Of a DNA stretch of 64,000 nucleotides, positions 29,318 through 39,591 are shown one piece after another. The DNA is from Tritrichomonas musculus (Eukaryota > Parabasalia > Tritrichomonadida > Tritrichomonadidae). The notes below the pieces were generated by a model that was not told the DNA's origin, ran no database searches, and saw nothing but the letters and a program-made list of their open reading frames with translations. The position numbers were made by a program, and so were the translations under genes. The stretch covers positions 496,001 through 560,000 of the forward strand of contig JAPFFF010000051.1 of the NCBI GenBank assembly GCA_039105265.1, read 5' to 3'. Positions within the stretch are counted from its first letter, which is position 1, and each line of letters starts with the position of its first letter.

Positions 29318-30604
29318 TTATAAGGATTGCTGAAAGTGAATCAATTCATCTAAAACATCGCCTGATTTCTTATCTGGATTCACATTTCTCAGAAAATAAA
29401 CGTACGTATTGAAAATGTCAGTTGCATTTTTCTTGCTCACAATTGAAGGCGAGTACCCCATGTGCAGCACAACATCGTCTCTTCCTGCTTCTTTATCTAA
29501 TATTGAGTAGCTTGTAACTTGCAAGTACGACCTAGACCCTTTGTCTTTTCCTGATACTTGCATGTAAATATCTTTCAGTGGCGATCTAATTGGAACTGGA
29601 CCAACGTTGGATACATGTGCAGCTGGACAGTTTTCACGAATAAAAGGGACTGGGGAGAGGAATTCTTTGAAAAACCAATCATTTTTCCTCATTAAATTAA
29701 AATTGTTTCTAAATTGGGAACAAATTTGTCCAATTGTCATTTTCGGATCTGGATTTGGAATGCATAAAGCAAAATTTGTGTAAGTATTGCCAAATGTAAA
29801 ATCGATATGTTCCGGATTAAGAAGTCTTCTGAAATCCATAACAGTTTCAACTCCTATTGGACCATATTCTCCATTTTTGGCATTAATTGCCATACATAAT
29901 CCTGTCCATAAATATTCGGATAGATGATTAACTTTTCCAGTTTTTTTATCATAAATAAAAGGCGAAAGTTCACTAGATTTGAATTCACATTTCAAACGTT
30001 TTGGAACTAAATTGTAGCTGTCTGGTAAACTTGTGGTCTCTTGTAAATTTAAATGTGTAATATCATTTGTGTTATACGATGGGAAATGGCTAATATATTG
30101 ACCTTTATTTTTCATATATTCATCAAATTCATTTTGTAATAAATCTTTCCTTAAAACTCCTGGAATGGGAGCTTTTTTCGTAAATAATTTTTTTGAATTT
30201 GGATTTTGTAATTCTTCAAGTAAAGAAACATAGAATCCACCATCAGTCAGCGAATGATTAGAATTGATCACAATTCTCTTTTCATCTGTGGCAATTGAAG
30301 CAAGTGAATAATTAATATCTGGTGTATATGTATGATAAATCCAGTCACAACAATCAGATAATGTTTTAATTGTTTTTGGAATTTTGTGAATAGTAATCAT
30401 GTCAGGCTCTTTGCGATTGTTGATTAAATTGAATCCATCAGATTTGATATAAAGACCTGATGTTGCATTTTTTATCTTATTTAATAATTCATGCAAATTT
30501 TTAGGATTTTCAACTTGAATTGCAATTTGAACATAAACCCTATAATCCTGATTAACGAAGATTTTTTCTTTTCCAAATAACGGTCTTTGGTTGATAAAAG
30601 ACAT
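29318..30604 (-). CDS. CoA-dependent acyltransferase-like (condensation/AATase fold)
   Basis: 428 residues. The catalytic HxxxDG motif is present in IVINSNHSLTDGGFYVSL near residue 120, with the dyad histidine. A second landmark, VETVMDFRRLLNP near residue 258, fits the central strand of this two-domain fold. Length fits the alcohol O-acetyltransferase / PapA / NRPS-condensation superfamily, which moves an acyl group from CoA or a carrier to an alcohol or amine. The acyl donor and acceptor cannot be read from sequence. No signal peptide or membrane helix seen. Intact; the AT-rich codon use matches its neighbours. Confidence 0.75.
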   Translation of the reverse strand: MSFINQRPLFGKEKIFVNQDYRVYVQIAIQVENPKNLHELLNKIKNATSGLYIKSDGFNLINNRKEPDMITIHKIPKTIKTLSDCCDWIYHTYTPDINYSLASIATDEKRIVINSNHSLTDGGFYVSLLEELQNPNSKKLFTKKAPIPGVLRKDLLQNEFDEYMKNKGQYISHFPSYNTNDITHLNLQETTSLPDSYNLVPKRLKCEFKSSELSPFIYDKKTGKVNHLSEYLWTGLCMAINAKNGEYGPIGVETVMDFRRLLNPEHIDFTFGNTYTNFALCIPNPDPKMTIGQICSQFRNNFNLMRKNDWFFKEFLSPVPFIRENCPAAHVSNVGPVPIRSPLKDIYMQVSGKDKGSRSYLQVTSYSILDKEAGRDDVVLHMGYSPSIVSKKNATDIFNTYVYFLRNVNPDKKSGDVLDELIHFQQSL

Positions 30605-32452
30605 AAAAAAATATAACTCAAATTTGAATTAAATAAAAAAAATAATTTTCACAAAAATTACGAACTCTTATTACATAAAATAACTAAATATCTCATGCAA
30701 AAAAAATAACAACAATTAGATATTATAATTTTAAGACACGATGTTATAACAAAAAATACAATAAATTAATAATTAATAGCAATTCTTGTCATTTTTAAAA
30801 GAAAATTAATGTTCCACTAAAAAATGTTCAATAATTTAGGTTTTGGATTCAATTAACCTTTTATTTATATATTTTAAGTTTAATTTGCAGATAAATTCAT
30901 AAACAGCTAAATGATATTTGAATATTGAATTCAATTCCATTTTGTTAAATTACATATATTGATTTCCTACAATGGTACTAGTAATAATAACGTCAACTCT
31001 TATTCCTAAAATCTGTTGAATTTTAATAATTTGAATGAAAAGGCTTCTTTTAGTCTAATTAAATATTCTATTAACAAATATTAAGCAGTTATTTATTAAT
31101 TTTTTACACAGTTATAAACATTTCAATTCGCTGATCAGTTTTAGACCAATATATCTGATAGTCGTTGATTTATATAATTAATATAAATTATGCCTCTCAA
31201 CTCGTTGATTTAATCCATATTGTTTTTATATGAACTTCTTTTAAAAATGGATCTTTCAATATTTTTTTCAAAAGAATTGATTAATTCTTCATTAAAATTA
31301 GTATATTTATTAACTATTGATATGAAATATTTCACATAAAAACAATATTTATGATTTGAATGAATAATTATTTTAAATTATTTTGATTTATTAATAAAGG
31401 AAATCATCGAAAAAAAAATTTTAGTGCAAAATTGAATTAATAATCAATTCTTTTAATAAAAAATATATGTTTTTAATCATTGTTTGTATATATAATAGAA
31501 TATTATTTATTTAATTCTTATTTATATATGTATGTTAATATATAAATAATTAAATACTTTTTTAGTATTTTTAATTAATCGATATAAAATAAATTTATTT
31601 TTTGAATATGAAACTTTATCGTTTTCTATTAAAATATATTTATCTACCTCAAAAATATTATTTTTTAAAATATAAATTAATTAATTAATATAAATTATTA
31701 GTAAAATATAAAAAATCATTTTATAATATAATTCATTTAAAAAAATAATAATAATTCGATAAATTCTTTAAAATACAATATTTTAATCATTAAAGCATTT
31801 TTACCACCGATAATTGCAAATATTGTAGTTTTTCTATACTTTTGGCTAAATATTTTTATATGGAGGATACTTATCATTATAAATTCTTAGTTTAAACCTT
31901 CCTTAAAAAGATTTCTAGATCTTTTAGAATATGTTTATAATAATTTTGACAAATGATTTTGCAATTTTTGATAAAATATATTTATGCTATTTCTTGATAT
32001 TTTTGTAATTGAGACCAAATTCCTCCAAAAAATGACTATATATTTAATATTATATGGATTAAATTATTAAAAATAAATGAAATTATAATCGTAATTATAT
32101 TTTTTAATAATTCCTAGTTGAATCCCTGTTCAATAAAATACAATATGATATTTCTTTGTAATACACTATTATTAAACACTTTTAAATAAGATATTATTAT
32201 TAATGAAATTATTATATTAAATAAATAAATACAAAAATTGAAAAATAAATTTATGATATTTTATATGATATAAATAAGCAAAATAATATAAACTAAAAAT
32301 AAAAAATTTTAAGATAAAAAAGAAAAGTTGTCAATGTTGAAATCAAACTTTTTCAGATAAAACCATGAATAACCTAAGAATTATTAAAACTTTTTGAGAT
32401 AATTTTGAAAAATTTCAATATTTGAATAGAATTTTTTTTTATTAATTTTAAA
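30605..32452. other. very AT-rich intergenic, 1.85 kb
   Basis: Extremely AT-rich with many short A/T runs; no reading frame, RNA gene or repeat I can support. Confidence 0.5.
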
Positions 32453-34630
32453 ATGGAATCGAAAGAGATTATTAAGCAATTAACCTTGTCAGAAAAAGTA
32501 TCTCTTTGCATCGGTGGATCACTCTGGCGTACCGCAAGCATACCACGTCTCAATATTCCCCCTATTCTTATGATAGACGGTCCCCACGGAATAAATTTAT
32601 TTGAGATAAATGACGACGATCAATATGAATTCAATGGTTCCAAAATTGCGATTTCCTTTCCATCGGCTTGTTGCACCTGCTGTTCGTATGATACAGAAAT
32701 CATGTTTAAAATGGGGCAGTCGCTTGGCGAACAAATGATTTGCGACGGCATTAATTTAATCCTTGGTCCAGGCGTTAATATTAAACGGTCGCCACTATGT
32801 GGTCGCAATTTTGAATACTTTTCAGAAGATCCCATTTTGGCCACTGAAATTGCTGGCTCTTTTATCAAAGGGATCCAGTCAAAAGGCGTTGGTTCATGCA
32901 TTAAACATTTCGCCGCAAACAATCAAGAAACGCGGCGGTTTTTTGTATCGTCACAAATTGATGAGCGAACTTTTCATGAGATTTATTTAACCGCTTTCGA
33001 AGGGGCCGTTAAAAAAGCTCACCCGTGGGCGATAATGTCGTCCTACAATCTGATAAACGGCGTCCAATCGAGCGTCAATTACGAGCTGCTGACCGGCATT
33101 CTGAGGGACGATTGGAAATGGACGTTAAATGAAAATGACGATGAGAATTCACCTCCGGTTGGTGGAATGGTAATCAGCGACTGGTACGGAACTTACGATA
33201 GGATTGAAGGTTTCAAGGCCGGCCTCGATTTGTCGATGCCAAACGAGGCCCTTCTTGACCAAGTTGTTGAGGCTGTTCAGAACAACGAGCTCGATGAAAA
33301 GTGCATCGACAGCGCTGCCTCGCATGTGTTAAACGTTGTACTGAAAGCGCGTGAATTAATTGAAAAAGCAAAAAGTGACAAGTCCATTCATTACGGTGTC
33401 GGAATGGACACAATTGAAGGCTTTTTGGACGCACAACATGAAGTTGCACGTGAAGTGGCAGAAAATTCAATTGTTCTTCTCAAAAATGACGGTTCGTTAC
33501 TTCCTATTCCTTTAAAAAGTGACACCAAAAAAATTGAAATTTTGTTCGTTGGAAAATTTGCCAAAAATCCGCATTTTCAAGGACTCGGAAGCGCGCACAT
33601 CGAACAGTACAAAATTGACAACTGCTACGATTGTTCGCTAGAGTTGATTCGAGCACACAACAACGGTGATAATTCAGTAGGCGTTTGTTTGAATTACGTT
33701 GACGGTTATGACACAAAAACCGGAAAAACAAACGAAGAAATGAAAGAGCAAGCAATCACGGCCTCTGAAAAAGCTGATATCGTCGTCGTTTTCGCAGGAA
33801 CCCCCGAAACTCAGGAGAACGAAAACAAAGATCTAACCGAAATGATCCTTCCGCCGGACGAAGAAGACTTGATTGACGAAATCGTCAAGGTGAACGACAA
33901 GGTCGTTGTTGTCCTTCAAAATGGGGCTCCAGTTGAAATGCCGTGGATCGACAAAGTTCAAGCACTTTTGGAGACTTATCTGTGCGGAGAAGCAGGGGGA
34001 AAAGCAACCGCAAACATCCTGTTCGGGCTCGTTAATCCGTCCGGCCATTTAGGCGAATCTTTCCCCATCAAAGTTGAAGATAATCCGAGCTTTTACAACT
34101 TCCCCGGTCACGGCGACACCGTTGAATATTCAGAAGGAATTTTCGTCGGTTATCGTTATTACGACACTTATAATAAAAACGTCCTCTTCCCTTTCGGTTA
34201 CGGTTTGAGTTACACTACTTTCAAATTCACCAATATTCGTTTTAACGATCAACTTTTGAAAGCTTCTCAGCCGTTTGACTTCGCTGATAACGATCCAAAT
34301 ATAATAATATTGGTCGACGTGACTAATACGGGACTGGTCGAAGGAAAAGCGGTTGGGCAGTTGTACGTGTGCGACCAAACCGGAATAATTGTGAGGCCAA
34401 TGAAAGAATTGAAAGGCTTTCAAAAAGTGAACTTGGCACCGGGTGAAACAAAAACAATAAAGTTCAAATTGGATCAAAGATCGTTCGCTTTCTGGAATAC
34501 TGAGATTCACGATTGGTACGTGGCTTCTGGTAATTACGTGATTATTGTGGGTCAATCGTCAAGAGATTATGAAAGCCTGATGCTGACTTTAAGAATTAAG
34601 TCTTCTGCTGAAGAATTAGTTTTACTATAA
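32453..34630 (+). CDS. GH3 family beta-glucosidase
   Basis: 725 residues, the usual length of a bacterial-type GH3 enzyme. N-terminal (beta/alpha)8 domain: PPILMIDGPHGIN, GPGVNIKRSPLCGRNFEYFS, SCIKHFAANNQE, IMSSYNLING, and GMVISDWYGTYD whose Asp in SDW is the family nucleophile. Second domain: ENSIVLLKNDGSLLPIP to ILFGLVNPSGHLGESFP. C-terminal fibronectin-III-like domain after FGYGLSYTTF. Hydrolyses terminal beta-glucosyl residues from glucosides or cello-oligosaccharides. No signal peptide, so intracellular or unconventionally exported. GC is much higher than in the flanks, in keeping with lateral origin or selection; origin is inference. Confidence 0.95.
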   Translation: MESKEIIKQLTLSEKVSLCIGGSLWRTASIPRLNIPPILMIDGPHGINLFEINDDDQYEFNGSKIAISFPSACCTCCSYDTEIMFKMGQSLGEQMICDGINLILGPGVNIKRSPLCGRNFEYFSEDPILATEIAGSFIKGIQSKGVGSCIKHFAANNQETRRFFVSSQIDERTFHEIYLTAFEGAVKKAHPWAIMSSYNLINGVQSSVNYELLTGILRDDWKWTLNENDDENSPPVGGMVISDWYGTYDRIEGFKAGLDLSMPNEALLDQVVEAVQNNELDEKCIDSAASHVLNVVLKARELIEKAKSDKSIHYGVGMDTIEGFLDAQHEVAREVAENSIVLLKNDGSLLPIPLKSDTKKIEILFVGKFAKNPHFQGLGSAHIEQYKIDNCYDCSLELIRAHNNGDNSVGVCLNYVDGYDTKTGKTNEEMKEQAITASEKADIVVVFAGTPETQENENKDLTEMILPPDEEDLIDEIVKVNDKVVVVLQNGAPVEMPWIDKVQALLETYLCGEAGGKATANILFGLVNPSGHLGESFPIKVEDNPSFYNFPGHGDTVEYSEGIFVGYRYYDTYNKNVLFPFGYGLSYTTFKFTNIRFNDQLLKASQPFDFADNDPNIIILVDVTNTGLVEGKAVGQLYVCDQTGIIVRPMKELKGFQKVNLAPGETKTIKFKLDQRSFAFWNTEIHDWYVASGNYVIIVGQSSRDYESLMLTLRIKSSAEELVLL

Positions 34631-34813
34631 TTTTTAATATCTTATTGTAATAAAAAATCTTGAATGAATATTTTAATTATATGAATTTTATCAAATCTAG
34701 TAAAAAAAGATCTTTATTGATAATTTAATGAAAATATATAATGAAAATTAACATTATATTAATACTATTTTGATTTGATGGTATCAATTTAATTTAAAAA
34801 ACAATAATTGGTT

Positions 34814-34820
34814 TAAAAAA
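34814..34820 (-). terminator. Pol III terminator of tRNA-Arg
   Basis: A run of seven T on the minus strand immediately downstream of the tRNA 3' end, the standard RNA polymerase III stop. Confidence 0.75.
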
Positions 34821-34821
34821 A

Positions 34822-34894
34822 CGTACTACTCAGGACTCGAACCTGAAATCTCCTGCTCCGAAGGCAGGCGCCTTATCCATTGGGCCAGTAGCAC
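34822..34894 (-). tRNA. tRNA-Arg (anticodon TCG)
   Basis: 73 nt, no intron. Acceptor stem gtgctac/gtagtac pairs over 7 bp with one G-T pair, discriminator G. D arm ggcccaatggataaggc carries the A box. Anticodon stem cctgc/gcagg with loop cttcgga gives TCG, reading CGA codons. T arm tcagg-ttcgagt-cctga carries the B box. Confidence 0.95.
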
Positions 34895-35287
34895 TCTTAT
34901 ATTCAGAAAATAGTAGATTAATATCATTATTAATCCAAGTTACAGAATAAATAAAATTGGATCATAATCGTAGAAAAAAAAAAAAAAAAAAAAAAGTAAA
35001 AATCACCAGACCTTTTGTCTAAATTTTTATATTTTTAATTTATCTATTTTATCAAAAATTAAATATAATATGGCTTTTGATTTTACTTTCGTAAAATTTT
35101 AAGCTCATTAAAAGAAGGAAATGATCAATATTAATATATAATATTATAAACAAAATAATTTATCTGAGACACTCTCTGTCATTTTTGGCATCCAGGCTTA
35201 ACATAATTTATTAATCTAATATAAGGCGCGTGTAATGATTATGAAAAGCTAAAATTGGTGGTGGAAAAGAAAACTTGTTAGAATAAA
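34895..35287. other. intergenic with poly-A tract
   Basis: Contains an A run of about 20 at ~34975-34995. Nothing gene-like. Confidence 0.5.
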
Positions 35288-36772
35288 CTAACTAAGTTTT
35301 GCTATAAAAATACTTAACCCAATAGCGAAAACAGAAATCTCATCCATGTCTGTGCATAAATCTAATTCAATTTCGCTATTAGAAATTTGCCTAACAATAA
35401 CTAGATCAACTCCGTTCTTTTCTTTGGCCGACACAAATATCATATTTTTTTCACTGGGAATTGTAAATCTATCTCCAAAATCTAATACCCAATGCCCTCT
35501 TGTACTCATTTTCGGATTTTTTGTTGTTAAAAGTATTTGAATACCAGATGGATTCATAAACTGTATATCAACATGCCTTGGAAGTGCTAGCAAAGCATCC
35601 AGGCAAACCTTCAGATTTAGCAATTCTTCATCAGATTTCTCATCTTTTTTAAGTGAAAAATTTTTGAATTCTTTATCAGTAATTAAAGTATAAGTTATAT
35701 TTTTTTTATGGAATTTAACTGTAGGGCCTTGATAAATTAAAATCTGCTGTTCGGGATTTCGAACCTTCACTTTTGTGTAGAATTTTTGTGATGTATCTAA
35801 ATAAAACGAGAAAATGTAATATTTTCCTCGTAATGATGATTCAATTGTACGAACAATAGAGTATGTAATTGATGGTTTTGATTGGAAACGATTAATTTTT
35901 ATGATTGGAGGGTTTATATCATCCTCATCTTGATCATCAAGGGTTTTACTTGATTGATTCTGTTCTTGATCATTAACTGTAACACTTTGATCATTTAAAT
36001 CATTGTTACTTGTTTTTTCTATTGTTACTTCATTTATATCATTGGCTGATATATCATCGTTATCAATTTGAATTTGATGATTCTCCTTTGTTAGAATTTC
36101 ATTTGAAGTATTGCTAACTTGCTTTCCGTTGTCTTCTTCAATTTGATCAGAATCGTTTATGTTTATTTGATCTTTTTCATTAATGATTTCATTGGTTTGT
36201 TCAGCTTCTATTTCATGGACTGTATCATTTTCCTGTATTGTTTCGTTTTCTTGTATTGGCTCTTTTCCATTTCCGCCTGTTTGTTTTTCGACATTTTGAA
36301 TAGTTTCGGAATTTACATTTACGTTTTCTAGTGTCTTATCCATGTCTTCATCATGTTTATCTTTTGCTGTTTCGCTTTCATCTTGAATACTGATTTCTTC
36401 AATGCTATCTTTGCTCAGTAACGAAATATTATTTTTAATAATTTTTGTTTTGGTATAAACTTCATGATCTTTATCGTTTTCATTGTATGAGTAACTGGAA
36501 TAGTCACTTTCATATGACGAACTCTCATCATCTATTAATAAGTTATAAATTTTTTGATTGATGTTGGGTTTTCTAACTCTATTTATAGGTACAATTGGTT
36601 TTTTTGGCTGTTTGTTTGGGTTAAATGTTTTGACTATAACTTTTTCGCAAGAATCGTCATCTGATTCAGAATCAGTTGTATTCAAGTTTTTATCAAATTT
36701 TGAAGGAATTTTTTCGTCGTTATCATAAGAATCTGAATAATCTGATGAAGACAAAATGATAGTAGGCCTCAT
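35288..36772 (-). CDS. Tubby C-terminal-like domain protein with acidic disordered head
   Basis: 494 residues from ATG 36772. Residues 1-285 are low-complexity, Ser/Asp/Glu/Asn-rich (SSSDYSDSYDNDEK, ESSSYESDYSSYSY, repeated ENETIQENDTVHE), probably disordered and a phosphorylation target. Residues ~300-494 resemble a Tubby domain: GKYYIFSFYLDTSQKFYTK early, then GHWVLDFGDRFTIPSEKN, VIVRQISNSEIELDLC, and a C-terminal helix ISVFAIGLSIFIAKL that fits the Tubby 'LQAFAICLSSF..K' hydrophobic helix. Tubby proteins bind PtdIns(4,5)P2 at the plasma membrane and may move to the nucleus. Fits the expanded Tubby-like families of trichomonads. Confidence 0.7.
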   Translation of the reverse strand: MRPTIILSSSDYSDSYDNDEKIPSKFDKNLNTTDSESDDDSCEKVIVKTFNPNKQPKKPIVPINRVRKPNINQKIYNLLIDDESSSYESDYSSYSYNENDKDHEVYTKTKIIKNNISLLSKDSIEEISIQDESETAKDKHDEDMDKTLENVNVNSETIQNVEKQTGGNGKEPIQENETIQENDTVHEIEAEQTNEIINEKDQININDSDQIEEDNGKQVSNTSNEILTKENHQIQIDNDDISANDINEVTIEKTSNNDLNDQSVTVNDQEQNQSSKTLDDQDEDDINPPIIKINRFQSKPSITYSIVRTIESSLRGKYYIFSFYLDTSQKFYTKVKVRNPEQQILIYQGPTVKFHKKNITYTLITDKEFKNFSLKKDEKSDEELLNLKVCLDALLALPRHVDIQFMNPSGIQILLTTKNPKMSTRGHWVLDFGDRFTIPSEKNMIFVSAKEKNGVDLVIVRQISNSEIELDLCTDMDEISVFAIGLSIFIAKLS

Positions 36773-37874
36773 CAAATGACAATTCGCTTCAAATTTTTAA
36801 ATAACGTATTTTCATAATTGAAATATTCTCATTCACATTCGAGAGAAACCAGAATTGCAGTACGCGAATGATCCGAAAATATCTACTTGGTTTTCATCAA
36901 TGTTTATGAAATCATTCTTAACATACTCAAAATTCGTCCTGGTATCAAGAATTTTTTATGCGAAGAAGAACTTAGAATTTTATGGGGAAATTGTATCTCA
37001 AATCAACTATAAATGATTTTTTACATGTGAAGATCATATTTTGATTCATATTCTTTATATTTGAAAATTCATGCTATTGCTGAAGTACAGTAATTTTAAT
37101 AGTTTGTTAAAAACCGATTTCATAGGAATTTCTACCAAATTTAGAAATAGGCAAAAGATCTATTTTCATTGGAATGGTTAATACAAGAAGCCGAAACCTT
37201 TTTTTCAGCTTTATTCAATGACTGGAAATACATAAAAAAGATAAAATCTAATGTGTTGATTAAAAAAAGTAATGGTGTGTACATTTTTTTATGAAAGAGA
37301 TATATTTTTTTCAATAAAGTGCCACCCAGCAGTGATTTCTTCTCCTTAGCAAAAAAAGAAACTTATTTTTCCACCATTTTTTTGTTTTTAGAATTAGTGA
37401 ATTACATTCTTTTTCAGTTTTACTTTATTTGATAATATGATATTCATTTTAATAAAAATGAAAGTATAACTTCTATTTTTTTTTAATATTTATGATTTTC
37501 TGAAAAAATATTTTTACAAATGCATATTGCTTTATATCTGTTTAAAAACATCAATATAGATGAACTAAACGTTAATTTAAATTGTAGAAAATATTGTTAT
37601 ATATATTTATAAAAATACTAAAAAAGATAAAATGCATTAAAATATAAAGAAAAAACTTAGAATATTTCGCAGAAAAAGCAAATGTAAAAAAACTTTAAAA
37701 ATAAACGAAAATATTATAAAAAGTATTTATGCCAACACATTTCCATACAATTAGAAAAATGACACTTAAAAAATATTGAAAGAGCATGACGTTAACATAC
37801 AAATAAATTGAAAGATGATATAGAATTGATTGATAAAAGAGATTATTAACGTACACTTCATCATTTCATTCGAA
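36773..37874. other. AT-rich intergenic, 1.1 kb
   Basis: No gene supported. 36,850-37,020 has a short, more balanced stretch that could be an old coding remnant, but no family is readable. Confidence 0.4.
37861..37870 (+). promoter_or_regulatory. initiator-like element before Myb gene
   Basis: tcatttcatt lies 4 bp before the ATG at 37875. The trichomonad initiator (TCAYWW type) normally sits within about 20 nt of the start codon, so this is a good match in sequence and place. Confidence 0.5.
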
Positions 37875-38735
37875 ATGGAAGAAATCGCCTTAGCACCAAC
37901 AAGAATTCGAAAAATAGAAAAGAGAGTTGCAAGGAGTTCTACATGGACAACAGAAGAAGATGAAAAGCTTACGCGCCTCGTTCAAAATTCAGGACAAGCT
38001 TCATGGAGTATACTTGCAACCTATTTTCCAAATAAAACAGCAGCACAACTTGCTGGACGATGGGAAAAGGTGATTGATCCACAATTAATAAAAGGATCAT
38101 GGACAAGAGAAGAAGATGAAGAAATTATCAAATATGTTCAAATGCATGGAGATAAAGACTGGGCAAAGCTTGCCCTAATTCTCAAAGGACGAACTGGAAA
38201 ACAATGTCGTGAGCGCTATAAGAATCATTTAGATACCAATGTTAAACGAACTCAATGGACTCAAGAAGAAGACGATTTACTTGTTGAACTTCACGAAAAA
38301 TACGGGAATAAATGGACAAAAATCTCATCTTTCTTTGATGGAAGAACAGATAACTGCATTAAGAACCGTTGGAACAGTACAGTTAAAAAGAGGATTGAAA
38401 GAATGCAAAATGGCGAACCTCTTGTCAAGAAAAGGGGCAGAAAGCCAAAGTCAACTGATATGACGCATATTACAATTCTTCCTGAGCCATTAGAAATAAA
38501 GAATAAAATACCATCTTTATCAGTGAAAGAACTTGATTCAGAAAGTTGCGATAATTATTCATCTTGCTCATCTCCGTTTACAACGACACGATATTCTAAA
38601 CCTTTATTTCCACAGATTGAATTAATACCAATAACATCAGCATTTATTCTAAAGCAGGAAAGTGGACGAATTAGAATCCCATCATTGACACAAAATAGAA
38701 TTGATTTGGAAAAAATGTTGAATGACCTAGCCTAG
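37875..38735 (+). CDS. three-repeat Myb DNA-binding protein
   Basis: 286 residues from ATG 37875; the longer open frame upstream starts at a TTG. Three Myb/SANT repeats lie back to back: R1 about 20-70 (STWTTEEDEKLTRLVQ), R2 about 75-125 (KGSWTREEDEEIIKYVQ ... KQCRERYKNHL), R3 about 127-175 (TQWTQEEDDLLVELHEKYG ... NCIKNRWNSTVKKR). The tryptophan spacing and the YKNHL / KNRWNS recognition-helix ends match c-Myb-like R1R2R3 factors. A basic tail KKRGRKPKS is a likely nuclear signal/AT-hook. Trichomonads use Myb proteins both as transcription factors and on initiator elements. Confidence 0.93.
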   Translation: MEEIALAPTRIRKIEKRVARSSTWTTEEDEKLTRLVQNSGQASWSILATYFPNKTAAQLAGRWEKVIDPQLIKGSWTREEDEEIIKYVQMHGDKDWAKLALILKGRTGKQCRERYKNHLDTNVKRTQWTQEEDDLLVELHEKYGNKWTKISSFFDGRTDNCIKNRWNSTVKKRIERMQNGEPLVKKRGRKPKSTDMTHITILPEPLEIKNKIPSLSVKELDSESCDNYSSCSSPFTTTRYSKPLFPQIELIPITSAFILKQESGRIRIPSLTQNRIDLEKMLNDLA

Positions 38736-39009
38736 AAAATAATTTTTTGATGTAATATCAAAAAATTATGTTTTTAAATTTTAATTTACTCTAATCGTAA
38801 TTGACGTTAGTTAAACATTTATTAATCCGACGAAACCTTTAAATTGTAAAAGTTTTAAAAAAATTTTTTATATTGTATAATACAACAACTGATTAATATA
38901 GTAAAATGTGTTGTTTTATTAAGTAAAAGGCACAAAAACTGTATAATGCAGAGTTTCGTTCTTAATTGAATTACAATTGTATTGAATACAAGCTAAAAAT
39001 AAACTACTT

Positions 39010-39591
39010 TTAAATTAAAATACATTTGGAATTTTTCATCTTTTTCTTTTTTTGTTGATTTTGATTAACTTTTATGAAAGAGTCGATAACTTCATTCAAT
39101 TTTATTTGTTGAAGTGATGAGCATTCTATATATTCTTCAGCATTAATTTTAATTTTAATTTCCTCGCATTTTGAAGATGGAATTGTCTCCATTATTGTTG
39201 TAAAACTTTTCTGACTATCAGATATATTTTCTTCTCTTAAATCGGATTTCATTCCAAGTAAAATAATTGGAGTTTTGGGATTTCGTTTTCGAACATCGTA
39301 AAACCAATATTTTTCAATATTTTCTAGTGAGTGTGGATTAGTAATAGAAAAGCAAAGAACAAATAAATCAGCATCTGCATAAATTGAGTATTGTCTTTCC
39401 ATATCTGAATTCCTGCGACAAGTGTCAACCAAATTAATTAACTTTTTTTCTTCTTTCATTACTTCTAATTGAAAATTATGATAAATAGTAGGAACACTTT
39501 CCCCAGGGAACGAATTAGAATTGCATGTAATTAAAAAACTAGTTTTTCCAACCCCTGAATCCCCAACAAAAATGCATTTGATTGGCTTCAT
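39010..39591 (-). CDS. Rho-family-like small GTPase with unusual switch II
   Basis: 193 residues. G1 is GDSGVGKTSFL (residues ~10-20); effector loop VPTIYHNF matches the Rho/Rac pattern; G4 is LLGMKSDLR; G5 is ECSSLQQ. The tail is lysine-rich (KKKKMKNSK) and ends CILI, a CaaX box expected to be geranylgeranylated, placing the protein on membranes. The G3 site, DTAGQE in the family, reads DTCRRN, so the catalytic glutamine is absent and GTP hydrolysis is probably slow or lost. Intact otherwise. Confidence 0.88.
   Translation of the reverse strand: MKPIKCIFVGDSGVGKTSFLITCNSNSFPGESVPTIYHNFQLEVMKEEKKLINLVDTCRRNSDMERQYSIYADADLFVLCFSITNPHSLENIEKYWFYDVRKRNPKTPIILLGMKSDLREENISDSQKSFTTIMETIPSSKCEEIKIKINAEEYIECSSLQQIKLNEVIDSFIKVNQNQQKKKKMKNSKCILI

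Noticed and set aside
34975-34995. Poly-A run after the tRNA as a retropseudogene tail
   Set aside because: No coding or RNA-like body precedes it; poly-A runs are common across this spacer.
36119-36331. 70-codon hydrophobic frame opposite the Tubby-type gene
   Set aside because: Antisense shadow of the Asp/Asn/Glu-rich head, which necessarily reads as hydrophobic on the other strand.
36850-37020. Possible coding remnant with balanced composition
   Set aside because: Short readable stretches exist but no family could be named and stops are frequent.
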